From NCBI GenBank assembly GCA_022376515.1, contig WTXI01000102.1:57823-121822 (forward strand): a DNA stretch of 64,000 bases, given 5' to 3'. Below are positions 42,819 through 54,763 of the stretch, in pieces (position 1 is the stretch's first letter; each line of letters starts with the position of its first letter). The position numbers and the translations under genes were made by a program. The notes beneath the pieces are model-generated. The model had not been told where the DNA came from, did not search any database, and saw nothing but the letters and a program-made list of their open reading frames with translations. Origin of the DNA: Lactifluus volemus. Lineage: Eukaryota; Basidiomycota; Agaricomycetes; Russulales; Russulaceae.

Positions 42819-43367
42819 TCAAGCGCTACTATGAGCTGCTGACAGTACGATCTCCGCCTCGCGCAGTTCCGGATCCTCTTCCAGTTCTGCATGCCTCTTG
42901 GCGGATGTCTGAGAGATCGGTCATAATAATCAGAAAGTGCGATGAGACCAGATGTACAGTACGTGTAGAACATACCAGGAGATCCTCAAGTTCTCCCGTG
43001 GCCCTCTCGAGTCGTGTCGTAGTATCGCGGACCATGTTTTCGCTCTCGCGCACTAGGTTTGACTAGTAATTGGGATGGGAAACGTTGAGCACGATAAGCA
43101 AAAAGAAAGGCGAAAGTGATAGGATCACACATACCGCGTTTTTAACATCCCACGATTCTCCTTTGGTAGCCGTAAGCGATTCAAGCTTCTTTCCGTTCTC
43201 CAAGACCTCCGCACGATAGAGAGCCAGTTCCTTCTGGTATCTTAGAACGAAGGGATGTTGGCATTTTTTTCTGCAAGTGGGTGGTAAGATGATAGAGTCA
43301 AGACGGACCGTTTCACAACCCCAGCTTTGATCTTGAGCTGTTTGCGAGTCGCCGCTGTATCGCTCAT
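42819..43367 (-). CDS. TBCA: Tubulin-specific chaperone A (tubulin-binding cofactor A)
   Basis: Four exons (43309-43367, 43135-43270, 42976-43062, 42819-42908) join in phase into 123 residues, the usual size of this family. It starts MSDTAATRKQLKIKAGVVKR, the diagnostic TBCA N-terminus. Then come YQKELALYRAEVLENGKKLESL, GESWDVKNA and ESENMVRDTTTRLERATGELEDLL, three amphipathic helices forming the rod-like bundle that captures beta-tubulin during microtubule assembly. A short acidic/Ala-rich tail ends the protein. It is a cytosolic housekeeping gene. A decayed second copy lies at 46180-46720. Confidence 0.9.
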
Positions 43368-43894
43368 TAAAACAATACAAACTGTAGGACAGAACTTGCA
43401 ACTCTTTGGCTGACGTTGGCGGACGGAGATTCCCGAGAAAACGGTAATTTACGCCGGTTACGCACGACCTCAGTTGGAGCACTGGCATGTGCCATCCTTA
43501 CCTCCACTATTGGATTTAGAATGGCTTCGAGACAACTGCTCTAGGGCCCAACGCCGCATTCTCGACATGAGATTCAGATGGTCCTAGATGATGCGAGGAT
43601 ACGATGATTATACAGCTGCAGTGTCAATCCCGACATGTAGCTTGCTCATTTTCAAGTACTGTGCAAGCTCCAGGTGACCATTACTAAGATGTCTGAACGA
43701 CGTTTACGCCCTGTCAACACGCGAGTCCTCTCCACATCTTCCCAAGTCCTCCATCTCTAGCGCCTCCGTGGTGCGTAGTATAAAACAGATGCGACAATTT
43801 CCAGTTCGTGCAAGCCACAAGCCCCTGTATCAGTTAGCGCCTGTAGAATTGATTGAATCAATGTATACCTACGGATGCTAGTCGACATTCGGAC
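43368..43894. other. Intergenic upstream of TBCA
   Basis: Promoter side of TBCA and terminator side of the first double-BTB gene. No gene is recognised. Confidence 0.45.
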
Positions 43895-45882
43895 CTACTG
43901 AATACCCTCGAGAAATGAATATACGATGTTCCGCGCCTGTACCATCCCCTTCTCAATCTCCGCACAGAAAGCCTCTCCTTGCATTGTGTGAACCCTCGTG
44001 CAAAAGTGACAATCTTTTTGTTTCACATGCTCCTGAAGAGCCTCCAGGTATTCTTTACGAAACTGGCAAGGGTTGAGCGTCTGTATGGCTGGCGCGCCTA
44101 CCAGGGGCGGTTCGAGTTTCCACAGGAGGTTCTGTAACCAGGTGGCGAGGAATCCGGGATCGTTATTTTTGCATTGAGAGGAGCGGAGGAAAGGGGCTGG
44201 AGCTGGACAGCCAACCCAGATTTTTGACGGCCCCTTCCGATAGTCTAAGAACGACTGGATGCATATGTCAAGCTGGTCTGAACAGCGCTGGCGAAAGTTT
44301 ACGAGGTCACGCAGCGCCCAACCTTCGTACGATCGCAGTGCCTCTCCAAGATATTCGAACGTCATCGGGTAATCCAGGGTGAGCCGGGCGGTGATAGCCA
44401 TTTCTGGATAAAGTCTTTTACTACAGGCGACGGCGTGTACACGGAATGCTTCTACACCCTTCGGTGCTAGCAACCCTCTGCGACTGACCTCGGCACGGAT
44501 GGAGGATCGTACAGCAACCATGTCATATTTCTCCGTGGCAGCGATCAGGGCTAAAATATTGTCGTCTGTGTCTGGTATCGCCGGGGTGACCGGGTACAAC
44601 ATCGAGATAAGACTGTTTAGGATCTCCGCATTCTCGGATAGATGCACCACGGGAAGTCCGTCAACAGTTTCACCGTTGGGGGGCTGGGGGAGGGAAAACA
44701 TGGCATCAAAAAAGGGAGATGACGCGACTAGCGCTGATCTGTGGACACGGAAGTTGACAAGGTCGGCTGACTGTAGTATGACGTCCGCCATGGACGGAGG
44801 CGAGGGCTTCAGGGAAGAAGTGAACTCTCTAGACGATGTGGCATGACCTCCAGATCCTGCACGTTCCTCAACAACTAAGAGAGTTGGCTCTGCCTGTCAA
44901 GGGGTTCATATGGTCTACCAATGCAACTACGTGAACGACTCGCCTTGGTTATACCACCGTTAGCGACAGCTGTCAAAGCCGCCCAAAACGCGCGTATAGT
45001 CTTGTGATGTATATAAGCGCACGATACGCAACCACCTTTTCCGCGACTTTGCGGTGACTGAACATGCGTTGACAAGGCTAAGTGGAATCTAGTGAGATCA
45101 AGGAATGCAGGATCTCTCCCTATGTTTTCAATAAAACTATCGAGCCATGTTGGGATGCGGGAAGCCGTGAGCGATTCACAGGCTGAATTTCCCAGTAGTG
45201 TCTGCGCATGTGATGTTCTAAACTCGCAGAGGGCTTGTGCAAGATTTGATTTGACTCTCTCGTGATATTTCCAGAGTTCATAAAGACAAGCACCTGGCAT
45301 CATATCAAGCTTGTCCTCCAGGCCATCGATGGTCAATGGTGAAAGGGCCAGCGTTGAACGTGCAGCTTGGAGCATCTCCTCGCGAAGCCCACATCTCTGG
45401 GCAAGAGAATAAACTTGAAGTGCTGTCTCTTCCCGGATGAGTGGTGGATCCTGTTGAGCGATGTGACTCCGGATCCGGGTCAGTACGACGTCCATCTTGT
45501 ACCTCTGTGCGACGGAGAGGAGTTCCATGACTTGGTCGATAGTTGCAGGAACAATGGGTGGTACGTGGTAAATATAACTGAGGAGGCTGAGAATTATGAC
45601 ACCTGTATCGGGAAGCTGGATTACAGGGAGCGAGGCGGCATCGAGTCTCAATTCAGACTTGGAGGTAATCGTGGTTGCATTGAACTGAGGATCAGGGGAG
45701 GTCAAAACTTTCTCACAAAGGATGGGAGAACTATGAAGGATATAGGATTTCAATACGCGAAACTCGAAGGAGTCGCAAGAACGAAGGATGACGTCTGCTT
45801 CCGGGAGGTCGAATAGTAAGTTGTCGGAAGATACGGCTGAGCCTGAAGGCGAGCCTGAGGATTCGCGGAGGACTGTCGACAT
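43895..45882 (-). CDS. Double BTB/POZ-domain protein 1
   Basis: Two exons, 44944-45882 and 43895-44893, give 645 residues with two BTB/POZ folds. The first is EADVILRSCDSFEFRVLKSYILHSSPIL..MDVVLTRIRSHIAQQ; the second is ADVILQSADLVNFRVHRSALVASSPFFDAMF..YDMVAVRSSIRAEVSRR. Each is followed by an alpha-helical extension ending in a Cys pair (GGCVSCAYIHH; KDCHFCTRVH). BTB domains mediate protein pairing, often as Cullin-3 adaptors; the partner here is unknown. The intron has a GC donor (AAG/GCGAGT) and AG acceptor; the nearby GT alternatives would break the frame. The start MSTVLRESSGSP is shared by paralogues. A second frame beginning MASIETLEA at 45947 overlaps the start. Confidence 0.82.
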
Positions 45883-46179
45883 GAGAAAAGACAATATCCG
45901 ATACGACTTCCAAGGGCAGCAGCCTCGAGGGTTTCGATAGACGCCATGATAAAAGGGCAGAGGGAAAACTGGAATCGGTTCGTGTATCGAGCGAGCGGGC
46001 TGACGTCATTCCGTCATCAAAGGGCGCGCAACACATTCACGTGAATTTATCGTTATGTGACCTGTTGACTGTGACACGTCCGCGCTCGTCCCAGTTGGGT
46101 GCTCACGCACTACACACACCAAGGAGCTCTTCGAGCCATCCACAGTCAAACCATCGTTTAACCCGCAAATTTCCCCCCG
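45883..46179. other. Upstream region of BTB gene 1 with overlapping ORF
   Basis: A 65-codon minus-strand frame starting MASIETLEAAALGS at 45947 runs across the BTB start in another frame and ends SFAY at 45750. A matching frame exists upstream of BTB gene 2 (49254-49459). It may be an upstream ORF that dampens translation, or an alternative first exon. Confidence 0.4.
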
Positions 46180-46720
46180 CTTTATGATCATTCGCTACTA
46201 GTGGCCGCTGACAGTAGCAGTACGTCCGCATCTTGCTCTGTTCTTTGTTCTTAGCAGGTAGCTGAAACATTGGTCAAAGAGTCATGACGCACGATGATGT
46301 ACGCAGGATGTGCTGTAGCGTATAGCAGGCAATCGTCAACTAAAGCTTTCCTGTGGCTCATGCTTCGTGTTGCAGCATCACAGACCATGCTTTCACCCTC
46401 GAAAACTAAGCTCGTCTAGATCTATTGGGAAAGAAGAGAGTAATTCGAACACTCATACCGCTTTCTTGACATCCCACGGCTCGCCTTCAGTAGCCATACG
46501 ATATCCGGGCTTCCTTCGGTTCTCGACGTCCTCCAGGCGGTACAAGTACCGTGACAACGCTATGCTCCTTCTTATATCTGGCACGGTGCCGCACAGACAC
46601 TTTTTTTTGGAAGTCAAAGACGCACAAGAACAAATCACTTTTACGACACTGGCTTTGGTCGTGGACTGTTTGGATGTCGAAATCCCATTTGCAGTCGTTG
46701 ACCAAGCGTAGTAGCACTAC
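46180..46720 (-). pseudogene. TBCA pseudogene
   Basis: Fragments of tubulin cofactor A are readable in order: a KKKCLC..PDIRRSIALSRYLYRLEDVENRRKPGY segment, then GEPWDVKKAV with a GTATGAG donor as in the real gene, and then a degraded version of the next exon (SLVFEGESMVCDAATRS). Near 46190 a CGCTACTA(G)TG..GCTGCTGACAGTA-like string matches the last exon. Frameshifts and loss of the start make it non-functional. It lies upstream of BTB gene 1, so a TBCA segment was duplicated with or near the BTB genes. Confidence 0.65.
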
Positions 46721-47436
46721 TCGGCAAACCCGAGCGCCAATGCTAGTCTCGCCGAGGCTGCGGACTCGGACGTTTCAGAATGTGCTCCGCGCCATTCCTC
46801 CCGCCTTCTGAGCCACGGTTGTCACGACAGTACGTTTAATTTAGGTTCTTCTGTCAACTTCCACATCAATCTGGACCCATCCGCAGACCTCCTTTGTTCC
46901 ACGGGAATAGCCTAAGTCCTCTCCATCCGATCGTGTACGACTCAAACGTTAACGATATTTCCAGGGCTCTTCACCTCGTACCTGCCAAACCCGACTCATT
47001 TCGACACTCATTTGTGATTTAAAGTAACGCCTCTCGATTTCTTCCCCGACGTCCTTGGTACAGAGGTCTGCTATTACTGGCGTGGTTGATAATCTCAGGA
47101 TAGACGATGTAGATGAATGGGTGTGGCGCTTCCATGTGCCTCTGTGCCTTTCTCATTTCCCTGAGCGTCGTATTTCTGTTCCAACGGGCTTCTCAATGCC
47201 GTTTCTTGTGATGTAATGCCTCGGCTTCGCTCTGCCCATGGCTATCTGTTGCCTTGCCATCCGCAGAGTCTCGCGGGAAGCTCCAACCTCGATCTGACAG
47301 TTTTATTTCCTCTCCCATATTTAAGGTCTCCTCACGCATGGCACGGCTTGGATCTGGTTCTGTCTTGCTCAATCCTGTCAACCTCTCAAGCCACAGTCCT
47401 CTCAGCCCCTGCAGCTAACCGCTTTATTAACCATCC
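46721..47436. other. Intergenic; promoter of the PriA-like gene at its right end
   Basis: Nothing recognisable until about 47290, where a leader like those at 53130 and 54640 begins (CTCGATCTGACAG.., CATATTTAAGG). CATATTTAA at 47316 is a candidate TATA box. Confidence 0.45.
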
Positions 47437-48176
47437 ATGCTTTTCTTTAATCCACTCCTTTCACTATTAGTTGGTATCCCCACCGTCTCCCTGCTTGCTT
47501 TGGCCCACCTTCCTACTCATCCCCTCCCTAAACGTGATGTGGACTGCTTACCCCCCCACAGTGTCTGCAATGGCGTGTGTGGCACCTTCCTAGAGGTACG
47601 TACCTCTATCGAATTATGTTTTCTTCCAATGTGACTTGGGTCCTAACATTCACGGTGTGCTTGCAGGGTTGCGGTGAATTCCCTCCGCCCTCCCATGCAC
47701 ACCCTGCTCAACCTAGCTTGCGTGGCAGCTGTTCCCCAGCTTTGCCCAGTGGTCGTCGCGTCAGAGTCGACTCGCGTCTTGTTTCGCGTACCCACGGAAT
47801 CGCGACTCACGCGGATGCAATGGCGACTTGTGACGAAGGCGAGCGAGTCTGTGGCACGTATGAGGGTTCGACACCCTTCGAGTGCATTAACACGGACACG
47901 GCGCTTGAGAGCTGTGGGTTTTATTAAATAACATTTCATAAGGCGCACATTTGTTGCTCATGCGCGTTTTGATTAGGTGGAGGGTGCATGTCACCAAATC
48001 CGTTCCTTTTTATGGAGGACCAAGGACCACGTGGTGTCGACTGCACGGTCATTCACCACGTTCGGGATGTCCGATGCTTTGCGGGCCACTGTATTGTTGA
48101 CCGTTGTGATGACGGATTCAGGCCTTCCTTCGATCGTAAGAGGTGTATCCCAGGCCGGTTGGTCATTCAGCCCTAG
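47437..48176 (+). CDS. PriA-like cysteine-rich small secreted protein
   Basis: Exon 1 (47437-47595) encodes a signal peptide MLFFNPLLSLLVGIPTVSLL, then CLPPHSVCNGVCGTFLE. A GTACGT donor and TTGCAG acceptor (47666) lead to GCGEFPPPSH..CDEGERVCGTYEGSTPFECINTDTALESCG. After another intron-like gap, CMSPNP..GVDCTVIHHVRDVRCFAGHCIVDRCDDGFRPSFDRKRC is present. The spacing of cysteines, the CINT..ALESCGG and the GxDCT..V..V.C..G.C.V..C..G... layout match basidiomycete PriA-type proteins, first known from fruiting bodies. The last junction is not resolved in phase by canonical signals, so the gene could be slightly damaged. The protein is presumably extracellular; its function is unknown. Confidence 0.55.
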
Positions 48177-49253
48177 GGATAAGTGGATAACAAAATCGAC
48201 GACTGTGGCTCTAATTCAATATATCGAGCCGAGGTTTAGCGGACTGTAACGCAATCAGCCACGGATAGAGTTGGGGTCGTACCTAAAGTCGTACTCGTAG
48301 CTTTGTAGGAGCTCTCTGTTATTAATAACATATCAGTCGGTTGTACTGATTCTTTGGCCCAAAACCTTCCCCACTATTCATTCAGAGTCTCAGACTGAAT
48401 TCCTCGTTTATTGTAGCTATTGAGTCACTTATAATTCGCTCGATGGTCACTCAGTTGATCGCATCCAAGTTCTGATAGCCGAAGGGACTGGGAACTAGTC
48501 AGGGATGCTATCCATCGATAGAATTGTGCATCGCCAAGCTGAGCATCTCGAGTCAGGGCGCAAACAAGATTGGTATTGCATCAAAACCTTCATAGCAACT
48601 GATTCTCGGCCCGTGACCGTCTTCTGCCCTTTCGATCCAAAAGGACATTCCTCACTGCTGCTACGCCTCCCATCGTTGTCAGAAGTTGTCAGGATAGGTA
48701 GGGTTGTTTGTCAACCTAGCTAAATGGCAACTAGAACGGGTATATTGTGCGGTCCTGAGATGAAGCTCGATGGGGTGTATCCAGTATCCCGCGAGTTGAG
48801 CGTAGTGAGAGGAAGATGAGAACATCTTGGGAAGAGATTGGAAGAAGGGATTTCTAAAGTCATATGTTGAACCCCATGCTGTTCCGTCGTAGCAGTGAGG
48901 CTGCGATAGACAGAAGCCACAAAGTGAAAAGAACCAACGGTCGACCTTGACGAGTAGAGTAGGGCATGACTTGTATTTTTCAGCCTCTCAAGCTGTTGCA
49001 GACTTCGTTCAAGTTTCCATGAGCGAGGACCTCAAAAGTCTGACCGACTTGTCTAAGCGTGCAGCTATCACGAAATTTTAGGACGACATCAGCACAGTAA
49101 ACGCGAAAAGAATCTCCATTCATGATGAGGAGAGGTGAGTGAGACAGATTACCACCTCATGCTCTTATAAGTCTGCAAGTGGGTACGTGATCACTGCGGA
49201 AGCGCCGCTTTGGCGGCCCGGGTGCATCCCGCAGATTCCCTCTGCCACTATCA
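48177..49253. other. Intergenic
   Basis: About 1 kb without a gene I can support. A short frame at about 48960-49080 (ending LSKRAAITKF) has no recognisable domain. Confidence 0.4.
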
Positions 49254-49459
49254 TGGCGTCTATCGAGGAACTCGAGGCGAATGCTGCGCAACTATCCTTT
49301 GCAAAACATATTGGCCATTATCCTTTCTCATGTCGTCCTCCCGCGCATCCTCTGGCTCGCCGTTGGGCTCAATCGTATCCTCCGATAACTTACTATTTGA
49401 TTACCCCGAGGCAGACGTCATCCTTCGTTCCTGCGATTCCTTCGAATTTCGCGTATTGA
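49254..49459 (+). other. Overlapping upstream ORF of BTB gene 2 (MASIEELEA..)
   Basis: A 68-codon frame from ATG 49254 to a stop at 49459. It overlaps the first ~130 bases of the BTB coding region in another frame. It aligns with the frame upstream of BTB gene 1 from start to the final SFAY. In the fourth copy the same place reads ATA GCG TCT ATC GAA (62867 on), so the start is lost there. Confidence 0.4.
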
Positions 49460-51337
49460 AACTCTATGTCGTCGACAGCTCTCCCATCCTTGGCGAGAAA
49501 GTCTTGGTATCTCCCGGTCCTCCGTCCAATGCCACCGCGATCACCTCCCATTCTGAGTCGGAAGTCGATGCCAGTCCACTACCTGTGATCCAACTTCCCG
49601 AGGCCGGTGCCATTATTTTCAGCCTTCTCAGTCACATTTTTCCCGTACCCCACATTCTTCCCGCGACAATGGAACAGACCATGGAACTCCTCTCCGTCGC
49701 TCAAAAGTACAAGATGGATGTCGTACTGACCCGGATCCGGTGCCACATCGCTCAACAAGATCCACCATTCGTTCAGGAAGACACCGCGTTCCAAGTTTAT
49801 TCACTTGCCCAACGATATGGACTTCGCGATGAGGCGCTACAGGCTGCACGTTCAACATTGACCTTCTCGTCATTTAGCATCAAAGCCTTGGAGGACAAGC
49901 TCGATATGATGCCAGGCGCTGTTCTTCATGAACTTTGGAAATATCGTGAGAGAGTTAAATCGAATCTTACATTAGACTTCCGGGGGTTCAGGACGTCACA
50001 AGTGCAGAGTCTACTGGGAGATTCAACTTGTCAATCGCTCACCGCTTCTCGCATCCCCACGTGGCTTGATCGTTATATCGAAGCCATACAGAGAAATCCC
50101 TCCATGTTTGATCTCACTAAATTCTACGTGGCCTGGTCAAGCCATGTTCAATCTCAAGGAGATCAAGGACGCAGTGGTTGTACATCTTGTGCACGTATAC
50201 CTCACAATACGATAAACGCGTTTTGGGCCGCTCTCAGGGCTGTTGTTTATGGTGACATGGCCAAGGCAAGTTGCTGATACAACTGCATCAGTAAATTATC
50301 TAACCCTTTCACAGGCTGATTCAGATCTCTTAATTGTTCAAGAATGGGCAGGATCAGAGAACCACGCCGTATCATCCAGACAACCCCCCTCTCTTCTGAA
50401 ATACTCCAATATGTCCAATGCGGATGTGATACTGCAGTCAGCTGACCACGTCAATTTCCGCGTCCATAAATCGGTGCTGGTCGCGTCGTCGCCTTTTTTT
50501 GCTGACATGTTCTCCCTTCCGCAACCGCAGAACGATGAGGCTATCGATGGACTTCCAGTAGTGCATCTATCCGAGGATGCGGAGGTCTTGAATTGTCTTA
50601 TCTCGATGCTGTATCCCGTTTCTCCCGAGATACCCGACACCAACGACAACATACTAGCTCTAATCTCTGCCTGTCAGAAATATGATATGGTCGCCGTACA
50701 AACCTCCCTCCGTTCCGAGGTCAGCCACAGAGGTTTACTTGCCCCGAAAGGCGTAGAGGCATTTCGTGTTCATGCCGTCGCCTGCCGGAAGAGACTTCAT
50801 CCAGAAATGGCGACCACAGCGCGTCTGACTTTGGACTATCCGTTGACGTTCGAATATCTTGGAGAGGCACTGCGATCGTTCGAAGGTCAAGCTCTGCGTG
50901 ACCTCGTGAACTTCCACCAGGGCTATTCGGACCGGCTTAACTTAACCATACAGTGGTTTTCAGATTATCGGATCGGGCCCTCGAGAATTTGGGTTGGCTG
51001 TCCAGCTCCTGTGCCATCACATCACTCCTCTCAACCAGAAAATAACCCCGGCCCCCCTGCTTGGTTACTGTACCTCCTTGGGAGGCTCAAGCCGCAGTCA
51101 GCTATGCAGACCCTCAACCCCTCCAGCTTTCGCAAAGAATACTCGAGAGTCCTTCAGGACCATGTCAACGAAAAGGATTGCCATTTCTGTATGAAGGTAC
51201 ATACACTACATGGGGAGGGATTCTGTGCGCAGGTTGAGAGGGACATGGTGTCGGCGCAGAATACCCAATACCCATTTTTGAAGGTATTCAACAAGTCCAA
51301 ACGTACATCGCTACTATCGTCAATTAGCAGTTCGTAA
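49330..51337 (+). CDS. Double BTB/POZ-domain protein 2
   Basis: Exons 49330-50265 and 50315-51337 give 652 residues, colinear with BTB protein 1. The first BTB fold includes EADVILRSCDSFEFRVLKLYVVDSSPIL and YKMDVVLTRIRCHIAQQ. The second includes NADVILQSADHVNFRVHKSVLVASSPFF and YDMVAVQTSLRSEVSHR. Cys pairs recur (SGCTSCARIPH; KDCHFCMKVH). The intron is GC-AG: AAG/GCAAGT at 50266 to CACAG at 50314, joining MAK to ADSDLLIVQEW in phase. No lesion is seen, so the gene is probably functional. The ATG at 49330 is chosen because it aligns with the MSTxxRESSGSP starts of the paralogues. The role is inferred only from BTB family knowledge (protein-protein adaptors). Confidence 0.82.
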
Positions 51338-53214
51338 TCATCAGAGGTTCGTAATCTTGAAATTTCTCAGCACCCCCAGTCTCAATCAACACCGCTTTTG
51401 TCTGGCATGTACAGCGCTGTATAAACGTATGCCATATAGAAATGGAGCAGGATCCTGAACTGCTACAGTACACATTCATTCTCACTCGGATCGTGTGCTA
51501 ACAGATCCGGGTGACAGTAGGTTGTAGGGACTGTTTCATGATGATGATGGAGACGCTGGAAACAACATTAATAGGATCATTTGGTTGTGGCGAGGATTAT
51601 ACATTGACGTTACATATAATGTAAATGATCTTTCTGGGTATCTCAGTGATGTTCTATGGTGCACCTATGCTCCCACATGTTAGCCTTAGAGAAGTCGGCG
51701 CCTTGGGACATCACCTAATAATCCTCGGGACAACTCGGCAGCTCTCGGCTTTGTCCGCTGATGGGCACACTGACCTGGGGGCGTGACCTCATGCACGACC
51801 ACAACACTGTCGTTCTCTGTCGTTATGGTCAGCCCTCCGAATACCCTTTAGCCTGGTTTCGCGTTAGTCGACAGATTGGTCACGTGACTATACTTGGTCT
51901 CAGTTTCATTTGTTCTAATCTCCGCATCAAACACCACCACCGCAACGGCCGCAACATTCACGAAAGTTTCTCTGTAATTGATCTCCGTTCAATTTTTAAA
52001 TTTTCATTCATATCATTTGCAAATACAAATAAAACACCTTGTCCACCAATTTTTTTTGGTGCCAGACGGACATATTGTACCGAACATCAAGCCAAGTTAT
52101 TTTTATATTACTTCACGCACTTCACCATTCTGTACTATTTCTCCGGTGTATGATGGCCGCATCAACTTGGAGGGTCGGAAAAGATATCTCTTTTGAGCTG
52201 CTGTTGCGCAATCTGGACAACGGTTGTCTGGACAGCAGCGCTGACGCTGACGCATATACAGCAGCACCTCAGTCACTCAGTATGACCTCGGTGGAGAAAA
52301 TCGAACGCTTGTGGGTTCCTTACAATATGCGCGTGAGGGGTCCGCGTTGGTATGTAGCGTCACGGTGAGATTGCCCGAGTATCAGAGCCCGAGGTGTCAA
52401 CTGACTGAAAGACTCAGGAAAACTCGCAAAACTCTCCGAGTTATTCTCCACCCGATCCGCCGCCCGTACTTGCACACCCTTGTCTGCCCGCTTTCTTACC
52501 AAGAGCTGGAGGTTGCAGACAGCACGACCTCCACGACCTCCACCTCGCGTAAACCCGCTGCTCTGTGGCACTCTTGAACTGTGTCATAATGTGTTGCAAA
52601 TTAAATCCGTTTATAGTGAAGGAAAATGGAATGGCACCTTAAGTAGCTGGGGCGGCCGGAGCTATCCGAACCTTAGTGGAGCCTATGGTAACTTGTCAAC
52701 TCGGTGATGATCACCGAGTTGAGCACGTCCAACTTTGGTTCCTCTGTCATCTTTTCAAAATTGCACTGGCCCATCTTGGCTCCCACTGAAAATCTTTTTT
52801 TTTCGGCAGGAATAAGACCTAAATTTTCTCCACCCGATTTTATTACGTGTCACGTGTTTCTCAAAGTTAGCGATGTTGTCAAGCCACCCTTCATAATAAC
52901 GCATCTTCCGACCCTGACCGTCTTGTGCAATTGAGCTCCGTTTCTCTGCCAGCGTGCGAATGGAGGTGCTCAAAAATTTTTTTGGCGGTGCAACACCTCG
53001 GCTCTGGTCTGCATAACTGTTATTACCCTGTTTCGCGAACACATTTCCGATGATACTAGCTCGATCTGACCTTCTTTTTTTATTGAGAAGTATATCTCTT
53101 TGCATATTTAAGGGCCATGTCGTACAGCTTTGTGCTGTATCGATCAGTTTTCTTTCTAGCTCCCCAAACCTCGATCTCACAACTTCATTCATTCGTTTCG
53201 AATCACCCGCATCC
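51338..53214. other. Intergenic, ~1.9 kb
   Basis: Several 70-130 codon frames occur (for example 51761-52153, 52039-52368), none with a recognisable domain or paralogue here. From about 52990 the sequence is the promoter and leader of a small secreted-protein gene shared with 54510-54760, with CATATTTAAGG at 53103. Confidence 0.4.
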
Positions 53215-53500
53215 ATGCATTTCTCAAAACTTCTCTTTTCCCTGGTAGTCGGCATCCCAGCCACCTCCCTGTTCGTTTTGGCTACTCCTATTCCCGATCC
53301 TCGGGTTTCCCCTATCGGGCCTGGCGGCCATGCTCCTGTTCACGTCAAATCCTATCCCGGTCCTGCTCCCACCCCAGTGTCGCATTAGTGCGTGCCTATT
53401 TCAAATCCTATTGACGTCCCAACGTCTTTTTCGATTTCAAACATTCATGATGCGTTTGTAGGGTTGCGGCACTCCCCTTCGTCGGGACGCGGCCCAGTGA
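53215..53500 (+). pseudogene. Small secreted protein relic (PriA-related N-terminus)
   Basis: Exon 1 starts MHFSKLLFSLVVGIPATSLFVLA, a signal peptide nearly identical to that at 54764. It then meets a TAG stop at 53386-53388, where the partner continues with the Cys-containing segment. The following intron and the last exon (53462-53500, GCGTPLRRDAAQ then stop) are kept, so ~60 bases around the exon end were deleted. It is likely dead or produces only a short peptide. Confidence 0.5.
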
Positions 53501-54763
53501 TGCTGCGGGGTCGGACTTCGACCCGATCATGCCCCGCGCGCGTTGAAGAGGATCGACGTCTGCCAGAAGAATAGGCCCCATCACGTGGCTTATAGCTGCG
53601 GGCTGATAGTTGGCCCATATACCATGAACATATACCATACTGTTTCAGACACTCCACTTTCTTTAGGCGATATTGTCTTGACCTCGTTTCTTTTCTATTT
53701 ACACATTCGCGCATACTATTTCATAATGTACCAGGCTATGGCGGCATCGCAATATCAACTACAGAAGTGGCACACAAAACATACCCCATGTGACGCTGTC
53801 GATTGTTAGTCATCGTTTCTCCATACCCCCCCCACACACACATTTCTCTATGTTCTACTTGTTGCGCTAGTTCTTGTTCCATAACGTTAGTAATCCATTC
53901 GTGTCATTGTGTTTCATCAACGATGATACATCTCTAAAGTTCCACTGGCCCATACATCTGTGTCGTTTGCTGTGCTCCCTGCGGGCCGCCTTCAACGTCT
54001 TCACCGCATTATCAGAGTTGCTCAACTTTGAGACGGGTGTAGTTCAGGTTGTGGTCAGAAACAGACTCAGTGTTGGCTGCGTTGCTTGTGAACTGTGGAG
54101 GTTGCAAGAAATGTGATGTATTGATTGGTATGAAGAGAGAACATTTTGGGGGGTAAGCCAATTTTTTCTTCGTCGTAGCATGTTACTATAGGGATGTGAC
54201 ATTTCATCTACTACTTGTTCTCCACCCGCAGGTTGTGCCCTTTTAAAGGAAGGTTGTTGTGGCAAACATTTGCCTGCGATCGTGCGTTTTGAAAGGCGTC
54301 GAGGGAGATGGTTGTGTCACTCAGTTGCTCGGATCTTAAGGTCCAGAATCGAGCTCTGTTGAAATTTGTCGTCCTACTAAAAAAAAAAGTGGTTCTGAAG
54401 AAACCAGAACAGGCAAGAGAAATCACGTGAACATTTGACAGTTTCATTTGCATCTTCCGAGTCTGACGCTCTTGTGCAACTGAGCTTCGTATCCTGTGCG
54501 AATGAGAACGCTAAAAAAATTTATGGCGTGGAACGACTCGACTCTTCTGCATAACTGTTATTGCCCTGTTTCGCGAACACTTTTCCGACGGTACCAGCTC
54601 GATCTCACCTCTTTTTATTATTATTGCGGAGTGGGTCTCTTTTATGCATATTTAAGGGCCATGTCGCGCAGCTTCATGCTGTATCGAGTCGTTCAGTTTT
54701 CTTTCCAGCTCCCAAAACCTCGGTCTCACAACCTCTGTCATCCATTTCAAATCACCCGCATCG
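53501..54763. other. Intergenic, partly duplicated promoter
   Basis: 54510-54760 repeats the promoter/leader of the preceding relic (GCGAACACTTTTCCGACGGTACCAGCTCGATCTCACC, CATATTTAAGGGCCATGTCG). A CAACTTTG(A/T)GACGGGTGTAGTTCA-like block near 54026-54065 recurs at 58975-59015. No gene is called. Confidence 0.5.

Noticed and set aside
50262..50320. A GT-AG intron in BTB gene 2 using the GT in GCAAGTTG
   Set aside because: That donor would shift the frame into an immediate stop after joining. The GC donor two codons' width upstream joins in phase, as in the paralogues.
51761..52368. Frames of 109-130 codons in the 51.3-53.2 kb gap
   Set aside because: They overlap each other in different frames, lack domains or paralogues, and show no convincing splice context.
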